Assembly (NCBI GenBank): GCA_030151825.1
Contig: JASLCP010000042.1
Coordinates: 1 to 18,718, forward strand
Length of the DNA: 18,718 nucleotides
Direction of reading: 5' to 3'
From: Candidatus Saccharimonadales bacterium
GTDB lineage: Bacteria > Patescibacteriota > Saccharimonadia > Saccharimonadales > Saccharimonadaceae
The notes under the pieces are model-generated. The model saw only the letters and a list, made by a program, of their open reading frames with translations, was not told the DNA's origin and did no database searches. A program made the position numbers and the translations under genes. Below, piece by piece: positions 1 to 7,136 of this stretch (position 1 is the first letter of the stretch; each line of letters starts with the position of its first letter).

Positions 1-2
1 TA

Positions 3-41
3 GAGCCAGCGTTGCGCGCATTGGTGGTCGGTACTAACTAA
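3..41 (+). CDS. possible 3' end of an upstream gene (partial)
   Basis: An open frame enters from the left edge and reads EPALRALVVGTN before a TAA stop at 39-41. The peptide has a normal protein composition and could be the C-terminus of a gene lying upstream of the window. Thirteen codons are too few to identify a family or to exclude chance. The other two forward frames stop at 1-3 and 35-37. A seven-codon ATG reading frame at 44-67 follows and is not credible as a gene. Confidence 0.25.
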   Translation, partial: EPALRALVVGTN

Positions 42-94
42 AGATGAGTGAAACGATTTTTAGATAAAGTCATCGGAGGAGAACGACACACTTT

Positions 95-922
95 ATGGAA
101 AAACAGCGATCGTCGGAACAAGCTCTAGGAGCCCATGAATATGAGCGGCAAGCACCGTGGGGGATTGATTTTACTAAGATGTCTGATGGGGAGCTTGATC
201 CGAGGATATGGCATTTTTCAGAGGGGCGACAAGAGGCTGATTATAACGGTGAAGCGCAAACGTATACTAATGACAAAAAGAACGTGCGGATAGAGGGCGG
301 ACAACTGGTTATCGAAACACACGCAGAGCATCGTGATGGTCAGCTCTTCACATCGGCACGCGTTAATACGCTTGGTTCATTTGATTTCGAATACGGCACA
401 ATAGAAGTGGAAACGGCGTTGCCTGACGGGGCGGGGACGTGGCCAGCGGCGTGGTTATTGCCAAGCAATCCTCGGTACGATCCTGCACAGTTTGGTATAT
501 CGTGGGATGATCCGAGTGCGTTTGCGGTCAACGGTGAGATTGATTTTTTAGAGGCGGTGGGCATCCATCGCAATCAGAATATTCCTGCCACACATTCATA
601 CAACTCGCGTCACACCGGACAGGTGACGTACACGCCAGGAAAAGTTGCTGATGCGTATAACGAGTTTCATACCTATGGGGTTATTAAAAAGCCTGGGTTG
701 CTTGAATTTACGATTGACGGCGAGGTGTATGCGAGCCGAAAAAAGGAGAGTGACGATCCGCTACAGTGGCCATTTGAACAACGCTATTATTTGATTCTTA
801 ACTTGGCGATGGGTGGTCCTTGGGCGGGTTCGGAGACCGAGAAATTCCCGCCGAATGGTATCGATATGAGTATGCAGGAGCATTGGAAGTATCGGATAAA
901 GAAGATTAATTATGTGCCGTAG
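95..922 (+). CDS. GH16 family beta-glucanase (laminarinase/lichenase-like)
   Basis: A 275-residue glycoside hydrolase family 16 enzyme, predicted to cleave beta-1,3 or mixed-linkage beta-1,3/1,4-glucans with retention of configuration. The family signature is complete: GEIDFLEAVG at residues 147-156 holds the ExDxxE catalytic motif, with E148 as nucleophile, D150 as assisting residue and E153 as acid/base. The fold is supported by GTWPAAWLLP (115-124) before the motif and LILNLAMGGPWAG (232-244) after it, a typical late beta-sandwich strand. ATG 95 is favoured because an in-frame stop lies at 65-67 and a purine-rich GGAGGAGAA (75-83) precedes it. There is no signal peptide or membrane segment, which is odd because most GH16 enzymes are exported. 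It converges on ychF with a 31-bp gap. The exact substrate cannot be read from sequence. Confidence 0.88.
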   Translation: MEKQRSSEQALGAHEYERQAPWGIDFTKMSDGELDPRIWHFSEGRQEADYNGEAQTYTNDKKNVRIEGGQLVIETHAEHRDGQLFTSARVNTLGSFDFEYGTIEVETALPDGAGTWPAAWLLPSNPRYDPAQFGISWDDPSAFAVNGEIDFLEAVGIHRNQNIPATHSYNSRHTGQVTYTPGKVADAYNEFHTYGVIKKPGLLEFTIDGEVYASRKKESDDPLQWPFEQRYYLILNLAMGGPWAGSETEKFPPNGIDMSMQEHWKYRIKKINYVP

Positions 923-953
923 GCGAGTGGCCGAGTAGATACCGATTTGTCCG

Positions 954-2036
954 TTAGACGTTAAAGCGAAATTCAACCACGTCATCGGGTTGCATGACAT
1001 AGGTTTTGCCTTCAGTGCGGATTTTGCCGGCGCTTTTGGCAGCCGATTCGCTGCCGGCAGTGACGAGGTCGTTAAAGTCGACGATTTGTGCGGCGATAAA
1101 GCCGCGTTCAAAATCGGTGTGGATGACACCAGCGGCTTGGGGAGCGGTATCGCCAGTGTGAATTGTCCAAGCGCGGACTTCTTTTGGTCCGGCGGTCAGG
1201 TAGCTTTGCAAGCCGAGGGTTTGGTAGGCAGCCTTAATAAGTTGATTAAGCCCAGTATCTTTGACGCCGTAGGCTTCGAGCAGCTCCAGTGCGTCCTCTT
1301 CGGGGAGGTCTTTAATCTCTTCTTCGATTTTGGCGCAGATAAAGATAGTGCGAGCAGGAGCGACGAGGTCGGTGAGGGCTTTTCGAGCGGTTTCGTTGGT
1401 AAGGGTTGCCTCGTCGACGTTAAAGGCATAAATGACCGGTTTTGCGGTGAGGAGTGATAAACCAGCAATGGCGTCGTGATCAAGTGACGGGAGGCTCGAC
1501 AGTGGCGTACCGCCTTCCAGGTGTCGTAGTAGGGATTCAAGATAGCCAGCTTGTTCACGCGCGACAGGACTACTTTTGGCTTCTTTTTGGACTTTTGGCA
1601 GGTGCTTTTGGATTGACTGCATATCAGCGAGGATCAGTTCGGTGTTGATGATTTCGATGTCGTCCTTTGGGCTCACCGGTGCCTCGTCGTGACGCAAGAT
1701 GTCGCTATTTTCAAAGGCACGAACGACATGCACAATCGCGTTACATTCGCGGATGTTTGCCAGGAATTTATTGCCCAAACCTTCGCCTTTGCTAGCCCCG
1801 GCAACGAGGCCTGCAATGTCAACAAACGTAACGGTTGCTGGGATGACTTTTTCGGCCGCATACATGTTTTTGAGCACATCAAGTCGTGCGTCGGGCACGG
1901 GAACAATACCGGTATTTGGCTCGATGGTGGCAAACGGATAATTTGCTGCCAAGATATCATTGTTGGTGAGGGCATTAAAAAGGGTTGATTTGCCAACGTT
2001 AGGGAGGCCGACGATGCCGATAGAAAGTGAACTCAT
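954..2036 (-). CDS. ychF: ribosome-associated P-loop ATPase YchF (Obg/OLA1 family)
   Basis: A 360-residue, full-length YchF/OLA1 protein, a universal TRAFAC-class NTPase that associates with ribosomes and in known members prefers ATP to GTP. Visible motifs in order are the P-loop GLPNVGKS (residues 10-17), the G2-region Thr in YPFATIEPN (33-41), the G3 motif DIAG (73-76) and the altered G4 motif NVDE (206-209). Loss of the canonical NKxD in G4 is what underlies the ATP preference. A coiled, helical insert spans about 130-175. The C-terminal TGS domain (about 277-360) includes RAWTIHTGDTAPQAAG and ends in VVEFRFNV, as is typical for the family. It lies downstream of a small membrane-protein gene on the same strand, 50 bp away, but has its own extended -10 promoter 7 nt before the ATG. 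Identification is secure. Confidence 0.98.
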   Translation of the reverse strand: MSSLSIGIVGLPNVGKSTLFNALTNNDILAANYPFATIEPNTGIVPVPDARLDVLKNMYAAEKVIPATVTFVDIAGLVAGASKGEGLGNKFLANIRECNAIVHVVRAFENSDILRHDEAPVSPKDDIEIINTELILADMQSIQKHLPKVQKEAKSSPVAREQAGYLESLLRHLEGGTPLSSLPSLDHDAIAGLSLLTAKPVIYAFNVDEATLTNETARKALTDLVAPARTIFICAKIEEEIKDLPEEDALELLEAYGVKDTGLNQLIKAAYQTLGLQSYLTAGPKEVRAWTIHTGDTAPQAAGVIHTDFERGFIAAQIVDFNDLVTAGSESAAKSAGKIRTEGKTYVMQPDDVVEFRFNV

Positions 2037-2043
2037 GCTAATA

Positions 2044-2072
2044 AGTATAACAGTAACAGGGGTTATTTGCTA
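2044..2072 (-). promoter_or_regulatory. extended -10 promoter of ychF, predicted leaderless
   Basis: On the minus strand TGT-TATACT (2052 to 2044) forms an extended -10 box. A weak -35 (TAGCAA, 2072-2067) lies 17 bp upstream. Only 7 nt separate the -10 box from the ATG at 2036, so transcription would start at or next to the A of ATG. No Shine-Dalgarno sequence is present. Confidence 0.55.
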
Positions 2073-2086
2073 CTGTGCATAGAATG

Positions 2087-2398
2087 CTATACCACATTAA
2101 GCACTACTAAAATTGATAGGAGCGCACAAATGATGAGGGCCAACAAAAAAATCCACTCGGCCCATTTCTCGTAGTTAATCATAGTGATACGTTCGTTGCT
2201 GCGAATTGACAAAAATGACAGTAGGCTACTAATGGCAAAAAGCGAAAGACAGAAACCGGTTGCTTCGGCAATCACGCCTGTTTTTGAAAAACCGAGGCCA
2301 CGAATCGAGGTGAGGATTAAAAAAGTAAATCCAAGTAAGTTGGCTGAGGTAGGTAGTATATGATGGGCGTGTGTTGCGTGTCGGGGTGTTTTTATCAT
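2087..2398 (-). CDS. small three-helix membrane protein of unknown function
   Basis: A 103-residue predicted inner-membrane protein. Hydrophobic segments lie at about residues 18-33, 43-65 and 81-101. Polar loops include a His-rich N-terminus (HATHAHH, 7-13), a SIRSNER turn (64-70) and YEKWAEW (76-82) before the last helix. The reading frame is credible because the hydrophobic pattern is regular and a good Shine-Dalgarno AGGAG (2405-2409 on the minus strand) sits 6 nt before the ATG. The PTSANLLGF segment resembles a scattered bacterial family of small membrane proteins without an assigned role; this is recalled, not searched. It lies upstream of ychF on the same strand, but the ychF promoter between them argues against obligatory co-transcription. 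No catalytic residues are evident, and I do not assign a function. Confidence 0.7.
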   Translation of the reverse strand: MIKTPRHATHAHHILPTSANLLGFTFLILTSIRGLGFSKTGVIAEATGFCLSLFAISSLLSFLSIRSNERITMINYEKWAEWIFLLALIICALLSILVVLNVV

Positions 2399-2463
2399 AG
2401 TGTGCTCCTAGGTTCATGGTATCTGAGCCGCCTGATAATCGGCTGGAAAGCTGGGGCGGTAGC

Positions 2464-2492
2464 TTGTAACGGTGTTTGGGTTACTTTATAAT
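2464..2492 (+). promoter_or_regulatory. sigma70-type promoter of the TPR-VWA operon
   Basis: TTGTAA (2464-2469), a 17-bp spacer and a perfect TATAAT (2487-2492) make one of the best promoters in the window. Transcription would begin near 2499, giving a leader of about 30 nt before ATG 2529, although no convincing Shine-Dalgarno is seen in that leader. A short inverted repeat (AAGCT 2448-2452 / AGCTT 2461-2465) overlaps the -35 box and could be an operator, but this is weak. Confidence 0.7.
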
Positions 2493-2528
2493 GACGTATA
2501 ACAATAAGCGGAATGACGTGCCAACAAT

Positions 2529-3125
2529 ATGAGTAAAAAAACAAAGCGTGAGCGAGCCGAGCGGCTGTTCCGCCGCAAGGTGATGATTATTACTGGGGTG
2601 ACGCTTGCGTTGCTGGTTGTACTTTCGTTTGGTGGTTGGTGGTTTTTTGTACGACAGCAGACGGCTGAGTCGGGCAATGCGCCAGACACGAGTGTGGATG
2701 ATAAGCAGCGCCAAGCTCGGACGAAACAAGATAACGACCTGCGCGAATCAGCGACTGAGGCGATTAAAAAGGGTGATATGAGTAGTGTTGATACGTTGTA
2801 TCGCCAGGCGATCGATGATGCAAGTGATGTAACGCGTAAAGTGCAACTATATATTAATCAGTCGAGTATTTTGTACGACGCCGGGCAGCCCGAGGCGGCA
2901 ATTGCGGCAGCCGAAAAAGCAGCCAGCGTATCAAAAGATCAATTTTTGGTGGCTGACTGGTTATCGCGTATTTACGAGGATCAAAAAGAGTATGTAAAAG
3001 CTGCAGAGTACTATACGCTTGCCGGAAAATGGGCAGATAGTGAGACGAACCAGACAGCGCTGACAAAAACATACTATGATGAGCAAGCAGCGCGCGTGAA
3101 GGCGCTTGGTGGAGGTGCGCAGTAA
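2529..3125 (+). CDS. membrane-anchored TPR-like protein
   Basis: A 198-residue protein with a basic cytoplasmic N-terminus (residues 1-17, rich in K and R), one transmembrane helix (about 19-41, ending in GGWWFF) and an extracytoplasmic helical domain. From about residue 70 to 172 the sequence forms helix-turn-helix pairs of tetratricopeptide type, for example AIKKGDMSSVDTLYRQAI and QPEAAIAAAEKAA, then EYVKAAEYYTLAG. Such domains bind other proteins. Its stop overlaps the start of the VWA gene by one base (TAATG), so the two are translated in a coupled way and the partner is probably the VWA protein. It sits just upstream of the type IV pilus genes, where a scaffold or secretion-helper role is plausible but unproven. 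The start was chosen because the leading Lys/Arg plus helix arrangement is complete and the promoter lies about 37 bp upstream. Confidence 0.8.
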   Translation: MSKKTKRERAERLFRRKVMIITGVTLALLVVLSFGGWWFFVRQQTAESGNAPDTSVDDKQRQARTKQDNDLRESATEAIKKGDMSSVDTLYRQAIDDASDVTRKVQLYINQSSILYDAGQPEAAIAAAEKAASVSKDQFLVADWLSRIYEDQKEYVKAAEYYTLAGKWADSETNQTALTKTYYDEQAARVKALGGGAQ

Positions 3126-5317
3126 TGGGGCGACTGGCCAGGTACGGATTATTGATTATTGCAAGTCTTGGCTTGATATCGGTTTGGGGGCTGGTGAACG
3201 CACCGCGTACCGAGGCAAAAACCGTCACGCCGGGAGTTTGTCGTGCAGTATTAATATTTGACCGCTCTGGATCAGTCGGTAATGCGGGTATCGAGACAAT
3301 GCGCAGTCAGGTCAAGCGGTTGTTTGAGCCAACCGGATTGTACCGCTCGACCATCGAGCTGGCGTTTTGGTCGTTTGCCGACGGTGGTTCGGGCGCATAC
3401 GATTACAATTCGCCGGGCTATGGGTTTGTGTCGTCACGCGGGATGAATAGCGGATTTAACTCAGCGTTGTCGTCGCTTGCAGTCACTAGGTGGCAGGCGA
3501 CCAATTACGAAATGGGCTTTGGATATAATGGTGACGTACGAAACGCGTCGGTGGCGGGGATCGCTGACAAAGCCGATATTATTGTGTTTATGACCGACGG
3601 CAAGCCGAATTTTCCGACGACATTATTTGGACAGGGTGACGGCAACTGGTATTCGGTGAGCATGGGGCGGCGCGCGGCAGTACATCATCTTGACGCCGGA
3701 AGAATCGTACTTGGTGGCCTGGTGGGGACGGCCGTTGACAAGCCGACATTGGCAAAAGTAATTAATGGCGACGCAAATAATTATGCGCATTTATTTCAGA
3801 TTAGTGGCAACTACAGCGACTTGTCCGAACAAATCAAACAACAGGTGGGAACGCAATGTGATTTGTTAAATCAACCATGTCCATACAATCCGGATATCAG
3901 TGCGACTGATCCTGAGTGTAAATCACCAGATCGATCGCCCTATTCACTGATACCATCGGTAACAACGGACAACACGGTGATTTCGGGCACCGATAGTGCG
4001 AGCTTTAAGTATACAATCGAGAATACGAGCAAGAGCACGCCGAGTGATGCGACCGACTGGTCGATAAAACGGATGGTGGTCGAGCGTGGTCAGTCGATTG
4101 ACGGGCTGCTCTATGATACGACTCAGCAGTATCGTGATGATTATAGTTGTGATAAGCTCCTTGAGCTCATTAATGATAAGGGCACCTGTGAAGACGCAGG
4201 TTCGCATGGCTCGCGGACGTTTGGTGTTGGTATGACGACATTGAGTGCGAGTGAAGTTGGGCTCACGTCAAGCACGACAATTGATGATAGTTGGCAGGTA
4301 GGAACGAAATTGTGTTATGTGCTGACTGTAGCGAAACCGACCGAAAAAGAGCAGCCAACTCATCGATACAGTAAGGCCTCGTGTGTGATCATCGGTAAAC
4401 GCCCGACATTCCAAGTGCACGGGAGTGATGTCACAGTGGGGCGACGCTTTGCTGGTGACGCACCGAATAGTGCACTGACGAATATTCGGGGAAGTGTCAC
4501 AATGAAAACTGGCTCGGTCAATAAGACGTTCGGCAGTTGGGCGGAGTATGGTATTTTTGCTCCGGGTGTCGTTAGTGGCGTTGCGTCGTCTGCAGGTCTT
4601 GAGGGCGGCTATGAGGGGATGGTTGGTGCAAATCAGGAACTGTGGAGTACATTGACATTTGCAAATACGGGAGGCGAGTACGGATCGTATACTCATGCTG
4701 CGGGTATGGGCGCGATGACTGATATGGCGAATTATTTTGTTCAGGGTCGAGCCGTTGTGGGTGATTTATCAGGGACTTCCGAGGTCTCGTTCAAAGGAAA
4801 TGTGACAAACGGACTGTATCAAAAACAAAATGGCTCGATCACTCTTCATGAGAGTTCACTCGAAAAAGGTAAAGCTGTCTTTTTGTATGTTCCCCAAGGT
4901 ACCGTGACAATTGATGGTAATAGTACGTATAGCAACGGACCATATTCCTCGATTGACGAGATTCCGCAACTGATCATTATTGCGCAGAATATTGTCATAA
5001 AAGACACGGTGACGCGCGTTGATGCATGGCTATTGGCTCAGGACGACAAGAATCGAGGCGGTATGATCGCAACTTGTGACAAGGAGCCACCACTGACGGC
5101 CGAACAGTGTAATGCGCCACTGATAGTGAATGGTCCGGTGGCAGCAAAACAACTGTTGCTGCGCCGCACGGGTGGATCGGGTACTGGGCAGGCTAGTGGT
5201 GATCCCGCCGAAGTGATTAACCTTCGCGCTGATGCGTATTTATGGGGGTATAACGAGGGTCGTAGTGCAGTGCGCGCCGAGACGACATCGACAATTGAAT
5301 TGCCACCACAATTCTAG
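3125..5317 (+). CDS. secreted von Willebrand factor A domain protein, putative pilus-associated adhesin
   Basis: A 730-residue exported protein. A signal peptide covers residues 1-31 (MGRLAR, then a hydrophobic stretch, then TEA as likely cleavage site). A VWA domain follows at about 38-240 with an intact metal-ion-dependent adhesion site: D46-x-S48-x-S50 in DRSGS, a candidate Thr in ATNYEMG (T126), and D158 in VFMTDGKPN. The middle (250-420) is Cys-containing and beta-rich. The C-terminal part (about 613-665), with IPQLIIIAQNIVIKD and VDAWLLAQDD, looks like a parallel beta-helix or polymer-forming segment, and the protein ends in ELPPQF without an LPxTG motif or membrane anchor. VWA modules occur in known T4P tip or minor-pilin adhesins (PilY1, and Streptococcus sanguinis PilB). 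The position directly upstream of pilM supports a pilus-linked adhesin, but no experiment or search confirms it. Start overlaps the TPR stop (TAATG). Confidence 0.85.
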   Translation: MGRLARYGLLIIASLGLISVWGLVNAPRTEAKTVTPGVCRAVLIFDRSGSVGNAGIETMRSQVKRLFEPTGLYRSTIELAFWSFADGGSGAYDYNSPGYGFVSSRGMNSGFNSALSSLAVTRWQATNYEMGFGYNGDVRNASVAGIADKADIIVFMTDGKPNFPTTLFGQGDGNWYSVSMGRRAAVHHLDAGRIVLGGLVGTAVDKPTLAKVINGDANNYAHLFQISGNYSDLSEQIKQQVGTQCDLLNQPCPYNPDISATDPECKSPDRSPYSLIPSVTTDNTVISGTDSASFKYTIENTSKSTPSDATDWSIKRMVVERGQSIDGLLYDTTQQYRDDYSCDKLLELINDKGTCEDAGSHGSRTFGVGMTTLSASEVGLTSSTTIDDSWQVGTKLCYVLTVAKPTEKEQPTHRYSKASCVIIGKRPTFQVHGSDVTVGRRFAGDAPNSALTNIRGSVTMKTGSVNKTFGSWAEYGIFAPGVVSGVASSAGLEGGYEGMVGANQELWSTLTFANTGGEYGSYTHAAGMGAMTDMANYFVQGRAVVGDLSGTSEVSFKGNVTNGLYQKQNGSITLHESSLEKGKAVFLYVPQGTVTIDGNSTYSNGPYSSIDEIPQLIIIAQNIVIKDTVTRVDAWLLAQDDKNRGGMIATCDKEPPLTAEQCNAPLIVNGPVAAKQLLLRRTGGSGTGQASGDPAEVINLRADAYLWGYNEGRSAVRAETTSTIELPPQF

Positions 5318-5327
5318 ATTTTCCCCT

Positions 5328-5356
5328 TTGCGTTTGTTATTCCGCTTGTGTATAAT
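5328..5356 (+). promoter_or_regulatory. promoter of the pilM operon, predicted near-leaderless
   Basis: A perfect TATAAT (5351-5356) lies 17 bp after TTGCGT (5328-5333), a weak -35. The ATG of pilM follows after 10 nt, so a transcript from this promoter would have only a few leader bases. GAGGA (5358-5362), 4 nt before ATG, could act as Shine-Dalgarno only on read-through transcripts from the VWA gene. Confidence 0.6.
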
Positions 5357-5366
5357 TGAGGATATT

Positions 5367-6413
5367 ATGGCAATGATAAAAGGCGTGGGCGACTTCTTCG
5401 GGCTTGATATTGGTATGACCGGAGTAAGGGTCGTGCAACTCGTTTCGACGGGCGCCAATAAGTGGCATCTCAAACATTACGGATATGCCCCGATCGATCT
5501 CAAAACAGCAACGAGTGATTCTGCTGAGGCGCGCCGCCGACTAGGCGAGGTTATCATGACAACCGTTGGTCAAAGCGGTATCAAAACAAAAAACGTCGCT
5601 ATTAGTTTATCAGCAAGCAAGACATTTGTCACCGTTGTTGATATGCCAATGTTAACCGAGGCGGAGCTGCGCGGAACGATAAAATACCAAATTGATCAGT
5701 ACGTGCCGATGTCGATGGATGAGGCGAAGGTTGATTGGGTATCACTGGGGCAATCACTCCATGATCCGTCGCAACAAGAAGTGCTGCTGGCAAGCACGGC
5801 GATTGATTACTCCGAGGACCGTCTTGAGTTTGTAGAAGGGTTGGGGTTTGATGTTATTGCAGCAGAGCCTGATCCGATTGCGATGACTCGTTCGTTATTG
5901 CCGTCTGCTCTCTCGGATGCTCAGGTTATTGTGGATATTGGCGAAGCCTCGACGAATGTGGTGGTGACCTATGGTGATGCACCGCGATTGGTCCGTACCA
6001 TTCCTAATGGTCTTTCGACGCTTGTGCGTGCGGCAGTGCAAAACTTGAGTATCGAAGAAGAGCAAGCACGTCAATTTATTCTCAAGTTTGGTCTCACCCA
6101 GGACAAGCTTGAGGGGCAAGTAGCGCGGGCCTTGCAGAGTACGCTCGATGGATTTGTATCAGAAGTCACTAAATCAGTAAAATTTTTCCAGACACGGTAC
6201 CCGGCGATTGCTGTTGGGGGAGTGATTGTATCTGGTTATGCGGGCAGCGTGCCAGGACTTGCTGAGTATGTGGCGAAAGCGTCACAATTGAACGCAACGG
6301 TGGGGAACCCATGGCAGTATGTTGATGTGCCGGCAGGTGATACCAAGCTTGCCGAAGTATCGCTTGAATTTGCGGTCGCTGTTGGCCTGGCGCAGAGGAG
6401 CGGTAAGTCATGA
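5367..6413 (+). CDS. pilM: type IV pilus assembly ATPase-fold protein PilM
   Basis: A 348-residue actin-like (FtsA/MreB fold) cytoplasmic protein of the T4P alignment complex. It binds ATP and the N-terminal tail of PilN. The phosphate-1 loop is FGLDIGMTGVRVVQL (residues 11-25) and the phosphate-2 loop is IVDIGEASTNVVV (188-200). The adenosine-binding GGVIVSGYAG (284-293) completes the actin-type signature. Length matches ordinary PilM. The start is placed at ATG 5367: a longer in-frame ORF begins at 5232 but would run through the VWA C-terminus in another frame and add an implausible Cys/Arg/His-rich extension. The -10 box directly upstream agrees with 5367. Its TGA stop overlaps the ATG of pilN (ATGA), indicating translational coupling. 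First gene of the assembly operon. Confidence 0.95.
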   Translation: MAMIKGVGDFFGLDIGMTGVRVVQLVSTGANKWHLKHYGYAPIDLKTATSDSAEARRRLGEVIMTTVGQSGIKTKNVAISLSASKTFVTVVDMPMLTEAELRGTIKYQIDQYVPMSMDEAKVDWVSLGQSLHDPSQQEVLLASTAIDYSEDRLEFVEGLGFDVIAAEPDPIAMTRSLLPSALSDAQVIVDIGEASTNVVVTYGDAPRLVRTIPNGLSTLVRAAVQNLSIEEEQARQFILKFGLTQDKLEGQVARALQSTLDGFVSEVTKSVKFFQTRYPAIAVGGVIVSGYAGSVPGLAEYVAKASQLNATVGNPWQYVDVPAGDTKLAEVSLEFAVAVGLAQRSGKS

Positions 6414-7135
6414 TTGAAGTAAATTTGATACCTGACGTCAAACGCGAGCTACTACGTGCCAAGCAAATGCGGATGTACGTGATTGGTGGATCAATCGTGG
6501 TGGGTATTGCAGCGGTTGCATTGGTGATACTTCTTGCGCTCTACCTCTTTACTGTACAAGGAATCCGCAGCCGCATTACAGACGGCGAAATTGCCAGCAA
6601 GAGTAGCGAATTGACTAAAACGCCTGATCTGTCGAATATGTTGACTGTCCAGCAGCAGCTGGCGGCGCTAAGTGATATGCATGGATCAAAAAACATGAGC
6701 TCTCGAGTGTTTGATATGTTGACAGCTGTTAATCCGGCCGAACCTAATCAAGTGACTGTTTCGTCGGCAAAATTAGATACAGCCCAGCAGACGATTACTA
6801 TCGAAGGGCAGGCGGCAAATGGATTTGAGGCGGCCGAGGCTTTCAAAAAAACGATTCTTGGGACAACAATTACCTACAAACAAAAGGATACCAAGGAGAC
6901 AGTGACCTCTAAATTGGCGAATGCTGTGTCGACGGCCGATATGAGCTACGGCGAGGATGCAACAGGCAAAAAAGTACTGCGATTTACGATGAGTTTTGTC
7001 TATAGCGATGATTTCTTTGCCCAGACGTCGACAGATGCAATCATTTCGGGGCCAAGTACCAAAAACGTTACTGACTCATATCTGTATATTCCGCAAAGTT
7101 TGTTTGGCCAACGTGCAGCAGAGGAGAACAAATAG
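6410..7135 (+). CDS. pilN: type IV pilus inner-membrane alignment protein PilN
   Basis: A 241-residue bitopic membrane protein. The N-terminal tail MIEVNLIPDVKRE matches the conserved (I/V)NLLP-type peptide of PilN that docks into a groove of PilM. One transmembrane helix spans about residues 23-49, and the rest is extracytoplasmic. After a heptad-like region (50-75) comes an alpha/beta domain typical of PilN/PilO (about 95-220), where TITIEGQAANGFEAAEAFKK is the clearest segment. It overlaps pilM by four bases and is followed after one base by the pilO-like gene. The family is divergent and the name rests on the N-terminal motif plus the order pilM-pilN-pilO. Confidence 0.88.
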   Translation: MIEVNLIPDVKRELLRAKQMRMYVIGGSIVVGIAAVALVILLALYLFTVQGIRSRITDGEIASKSSELTKTPDLSNMLTVQQQLAALSDMHGSKNMSSRVFDMLTAVNPAEPNQVTVSSAKLDTAQQTITIEGQAANGFEAAEAFKKTILGTTITYKQKDTKETVTSKLANAVSTADMSYGEDATGKKVLRFTMSFVYSDDFFAQTSTDAIISGPSTKNVTDSYLYIPQSLFGQRAAEENK

Positions 7136-7136
7136 T

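Noticed and set aside
923..953. Terminator between the convergent GH16 and ychF genes
   Set aside because: The 31-bp gap contains no convincing stem or U-tract.
990..1457. 155-residue plus-strand frame opposite ychF
   Set aside because: It is antisense to a secure YchF reading frame and has low-complexity Gly/Phe/Asp composition with no ribosome-binding site.
5232..5366. N-terminal extension of pilM by 45 residues
   Set aside because: It overlaps the end of the VWA gene in another frame, adds an implausible Arg/His/Cys-rich peptide and runs through the TATAAT promoter; the conserved PilM domain starts right after ATG 5367.
6410..6413. Recoded UGA (genetic code 25)
   Set aside because: UGA terminates pilM and the pilO-like gene at normal lengths in ATGA overlaps, and no long gene needs UGA read-through.
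6996..7136. N-terminal extension of the pilO-like gene
   Set aside because: It lies inside pilN in another frame. ATG 7137 has GAGGAG upstream and gives the expected short basic N-terminus before the membrane helix.
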